DNA from: an uncultured Christensenella sp.
Lineage (GTDB): Bacteria; Bacillota; Clostridia; Christensenellales; UBA1242
Assembly (NCBI GenBank): GCA_949296965.1
Contig: CASFQL010000023.1
Location: 1-64,000, forward strand
DNA length: 64,000 nucleotides
Direction: 5' to 3'
Shown here: in pieces, positions 62,597 to 64,000 of the stretch
Layout: each line of letters opens with the position of its first letter
Position numbering within the stretch: position 1 is the stretch's first letter
The notes under the pieces: model-generated
The model's input: the letters and a program-made list of their open reading frames with translations, nothing else
What the model was told of the DNA's origin: nothing
Database searches by the model: none
Made by a program: the position numbers and the translations under genes

Positions 62597-62637
62597 AAAA
62601 GGGGATTTATTAATTTTATAAACCCTTTTCATTTTTT
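62597..62637 (+). terminator. Terminator after the polysaccharide deacetylase
   Basis: AAAAGGG (62597-62603) pairs with CCCTTTT (62623-62629), with partial inner ATTTA/ATAAA pairing, and a T run follows. The rest of 62452-62890 is AT-rich with no gene. Confidence 0.6.
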
Positions 62638-62890
62638 AATTAAAATGATTTTTACAAATTTATTTTTTAAATAAAAACAAATATATTCTCTAATTTTTTA
62701 ATTTTATTATGATAATAAATTAATATTTTGTCTTAATTTGTTTTAATTTTTATCTTATAAATTTTAACAGATGAAGATTTTGTTGATGTTGGTAATATTT
62801 ATGAAGTTTTAAGTTTAAAAATATGTTAAAATTTTTATCAAACATTTGTAGTTTTACATATAAGGGCATATTTTTTTGTAAAAATGGGTA

Positions 62891-62919
62891 TTGAAAGATA
62901 AAAAACTTTATGATAAAAT
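62891..62919 (+). promoter_or_regulatory. Putative promoter of the M16 peptidase gene
   Basis: TTGAAA (62891-62896), 17 bases ending in TGA, TAAAAT (62914-62919), 32 bases before the ATG. Confidence 0.62.
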
Positions 62920-62951
62920 ATTATCACACAAGAAAGTTTGGAGAAAAGAAT

Positions 62952-64000
62952 ATGATTAAGCAAAAAATTGCAGATTATAATAACGGGGCAACTCTTATAT
63001 ATGAAAAAGACAATAGTTTTGATGGATACACATTCGTAATTGGTTTTCGCTCTGGTTCGCAACTTGATAATGAACAAGACGCAAGTGGTATTGATGATAT
63101 GTTACCAAAAAAGGTCGCAAAAAAAGACGATAAGGCTGGGCTCGCTCACTTGTTAGAACATTTATTTTTCAGGGAAATTAGTGAGGATGATAGTAAAAAA
63201 ACTGCAATTAACAGGTTAAATAACTATTGTTTAGATATAAATGCGTTTACAACAATGGATAGTGTATGTGCTGCTTTTTCAAGCACGGAAGAAAATATTG
63301 TTCCAGCAATTAAAAGCATTATGAGAATTTTAGTTAACAAGAAGTTTACACAAGAGCAAATAAATAAAGAAATTGAAGTTATAAGGCACGAGATTGACAT
63401 ATATAATAAAAAAATAACTAGGCATGATAAGCGTTTGTTTACAATGTATTTGAAAAAACTTTTAAATATTCATGCGAATGAAAATTTATATGATTCTCAA
63501 CTTGTAGGCTCAGTTGAAACTTTAAAAAACATAACCCCAAATGATTTAAAACAATATGTCGAAAAATATTTTAATTTAGATAACTTAATGATTTCGGTTG
63601 TAACAAATAAACCTTTTAAAGATGTTAATACTTTGTGCGAAAAATATATCTTCCCAAAATTATCTTCTGCACGCGATGAAAGTTTTGTCGTTGATTACAC
63701 TCTCCCACAAGCATATAACTCTCAAAATGTTCTTATTGGAGCCCCTTCTAAATCAAGTAATGTTGAGTTAAATTTGATATTGAGAGAAAGATTTTCACTT
63801 GCTGTTGACCCAGAAAAAGAGATCGCTTATGACATAATTGAAGAAAGAATGATGAACGGTTTATCGGGGATACTTTACAAACAATTAAGGACAGACTCGC
63901 AACTAGTCTACCAGTATGGCTTGCATAATATTGACCTTGAAACAACTAAGTTAAAAAACTTTGAATTAATTACAAATGGTGCGAAATTAAATAAAACAAT
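62952..64000 (+). CDS. M16-family zinc metallopeptidase, N-terminal part
   Basis: The frame is open from the ATG at 62952 (GGAG at 62939-62942) to the window end, so at least 349 residues are visible and the C-terminus is cut off. The inverted zinc motif HLLEH is at residues 66-70 (HxxEH), and the distal Glu lies in EIEVIRHEI. FVIGFRSGSQ and LSGILYKQLRTDSQLVYQYG are typical of M16 (pitrilysin/processing-peptidase-like) proteins. A charged insertion of about 15 residues (DDMLPKKVAKKDDK) sits just before the zinc motif. It probably cleaves short peptides; it could be part of a peptide-modifying pair if another M16 gene follows. Confidence 0.9.
   Translation, partial: MIKQKIADYNNGATLIYEKDNSFDGYTFVIGFRSGSQLDNEQDASGIDDMLPKKVAKKDDKAGLAHLLEHLFFREISEDDSKKTAINRLNNYCLDINAFTTMDSVCAAFSSTEENIVPAIKSIMRILVNKKFTQEQINKEIEVIRHEIDIYNKKITRHDKRLFTMYLKKLLNIHANENLYDSQLVGSVETLKNITPNDLKQYVEKYFNLDNLMISVVTNKPFKDVNTLCEKYIFPKLSSARDESFVVDYTLPQAYNSQNVLIGAPSKSSNVELNLILRERFSLAVDPEKEIAYDIIEERMMNGLSGILYKQLRTDSQLVYQYGLHNIDLETTKLKNFELITNGAKLNKT

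Noticed and set aside
62838..63077. 79-residue minus-strand frame
   Set aside because: It overlaps the promoter and start of the M16 peptidase, which has clear motifs on the plus strand.

Overview
The window is one contiguous stretch of a very AT-rich bacterial chromosome. TGA is a normal stop (for example the genes ending at 316, 12217 and 31793), so this is not a Mycoplasma-type code. The gene content points to an anaerobic, low-GC member of the Bacillota, probably an uncultured gut-type Clostridia or related lineage. The evidence is a DnaD-like/DnaI primosome pair, two rubrerythrins of opposite domain order, IspH of the MEP pathway, a GPT-type collagen-like protein, wall-precursor genes (alr, glmS, glmM) and a glycogen gene cluster. 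No phage, integrase, transposase or CRISPR array is visible.

Layout: 1-5337 holds the end of a SLOG-like protein, an aldehyde dehydrogenase with tcdA, a rubrerythrin, and a CYTH protein with a nucleoside hydrolase. 5567-7198 holds two membrane proteins of unknown role. 7263-12217 is dnaB, a short alaS and a membrane-anchored DUF4097-like protein. 12595-17300 has tRNA-Arg(CCU), ispH, a pseudouridine synthase and the dnaD/dnaI pair. 17318-23306 has an AlkD-like protein, the collagen-like protein, sua5 and an unrecognised two-gene unit. 23642-29273 has a reverse rubrerythrin and a minus-strand operon of an adenylating ligase with two paralogous membrane acyltransferase-like proteins. 29700-34415 has a Rel-type ppGpp synthetase, a GT8 glycosyltransferase and alanine racemase. 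35100-47217 is glycogen and alpha-glucan metabolism (malQ, glgB, glgA, glgP, a GH13 amylase, pgi). 47574-52331 is a giant lipoprotein. 52747-57200 is the amino-sugar block (glmS, glmM and a GlmU-like acetyltransferase). 57563-64000 has coiled-coil and LRR proteins, an MscS channel, a polysaccharide deacetylase and the start of an M16 peptidase.

How the parts join: glycogen turnover ends in glucose phosphates that Pgi interconverts with fructose-6-phosphate. GlmS, GlmM and the GlmU-like protein carry fructose-6-phosphate towards UDP-GlcNAc for the wall, and Alr supplies D-alanine.

The most striking non-coding signal is a dispersed family of 86-98 nt elements. Each folds into an almost perfect four-way cloverleaf: one closing stem plus three hairpins with nearly no unpaired bases. 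Eight copies (5428, 6722, 17795, 19870, 20034, 23311, 47343, 54679) are all intergenic. Stem sequences differ but pairing is kept, including an exact compensatory change between two tandem copies. I do not recognise this family. Other notable points are a Rel protein whose hydrolase site is erased, a glycogen synthase with a disordered extension of about 288 residues, a short AlaRS, two genes that look leaderless, and the ligase/double-acyltransferase operon. All reading is by eye; no database or folding program was run.
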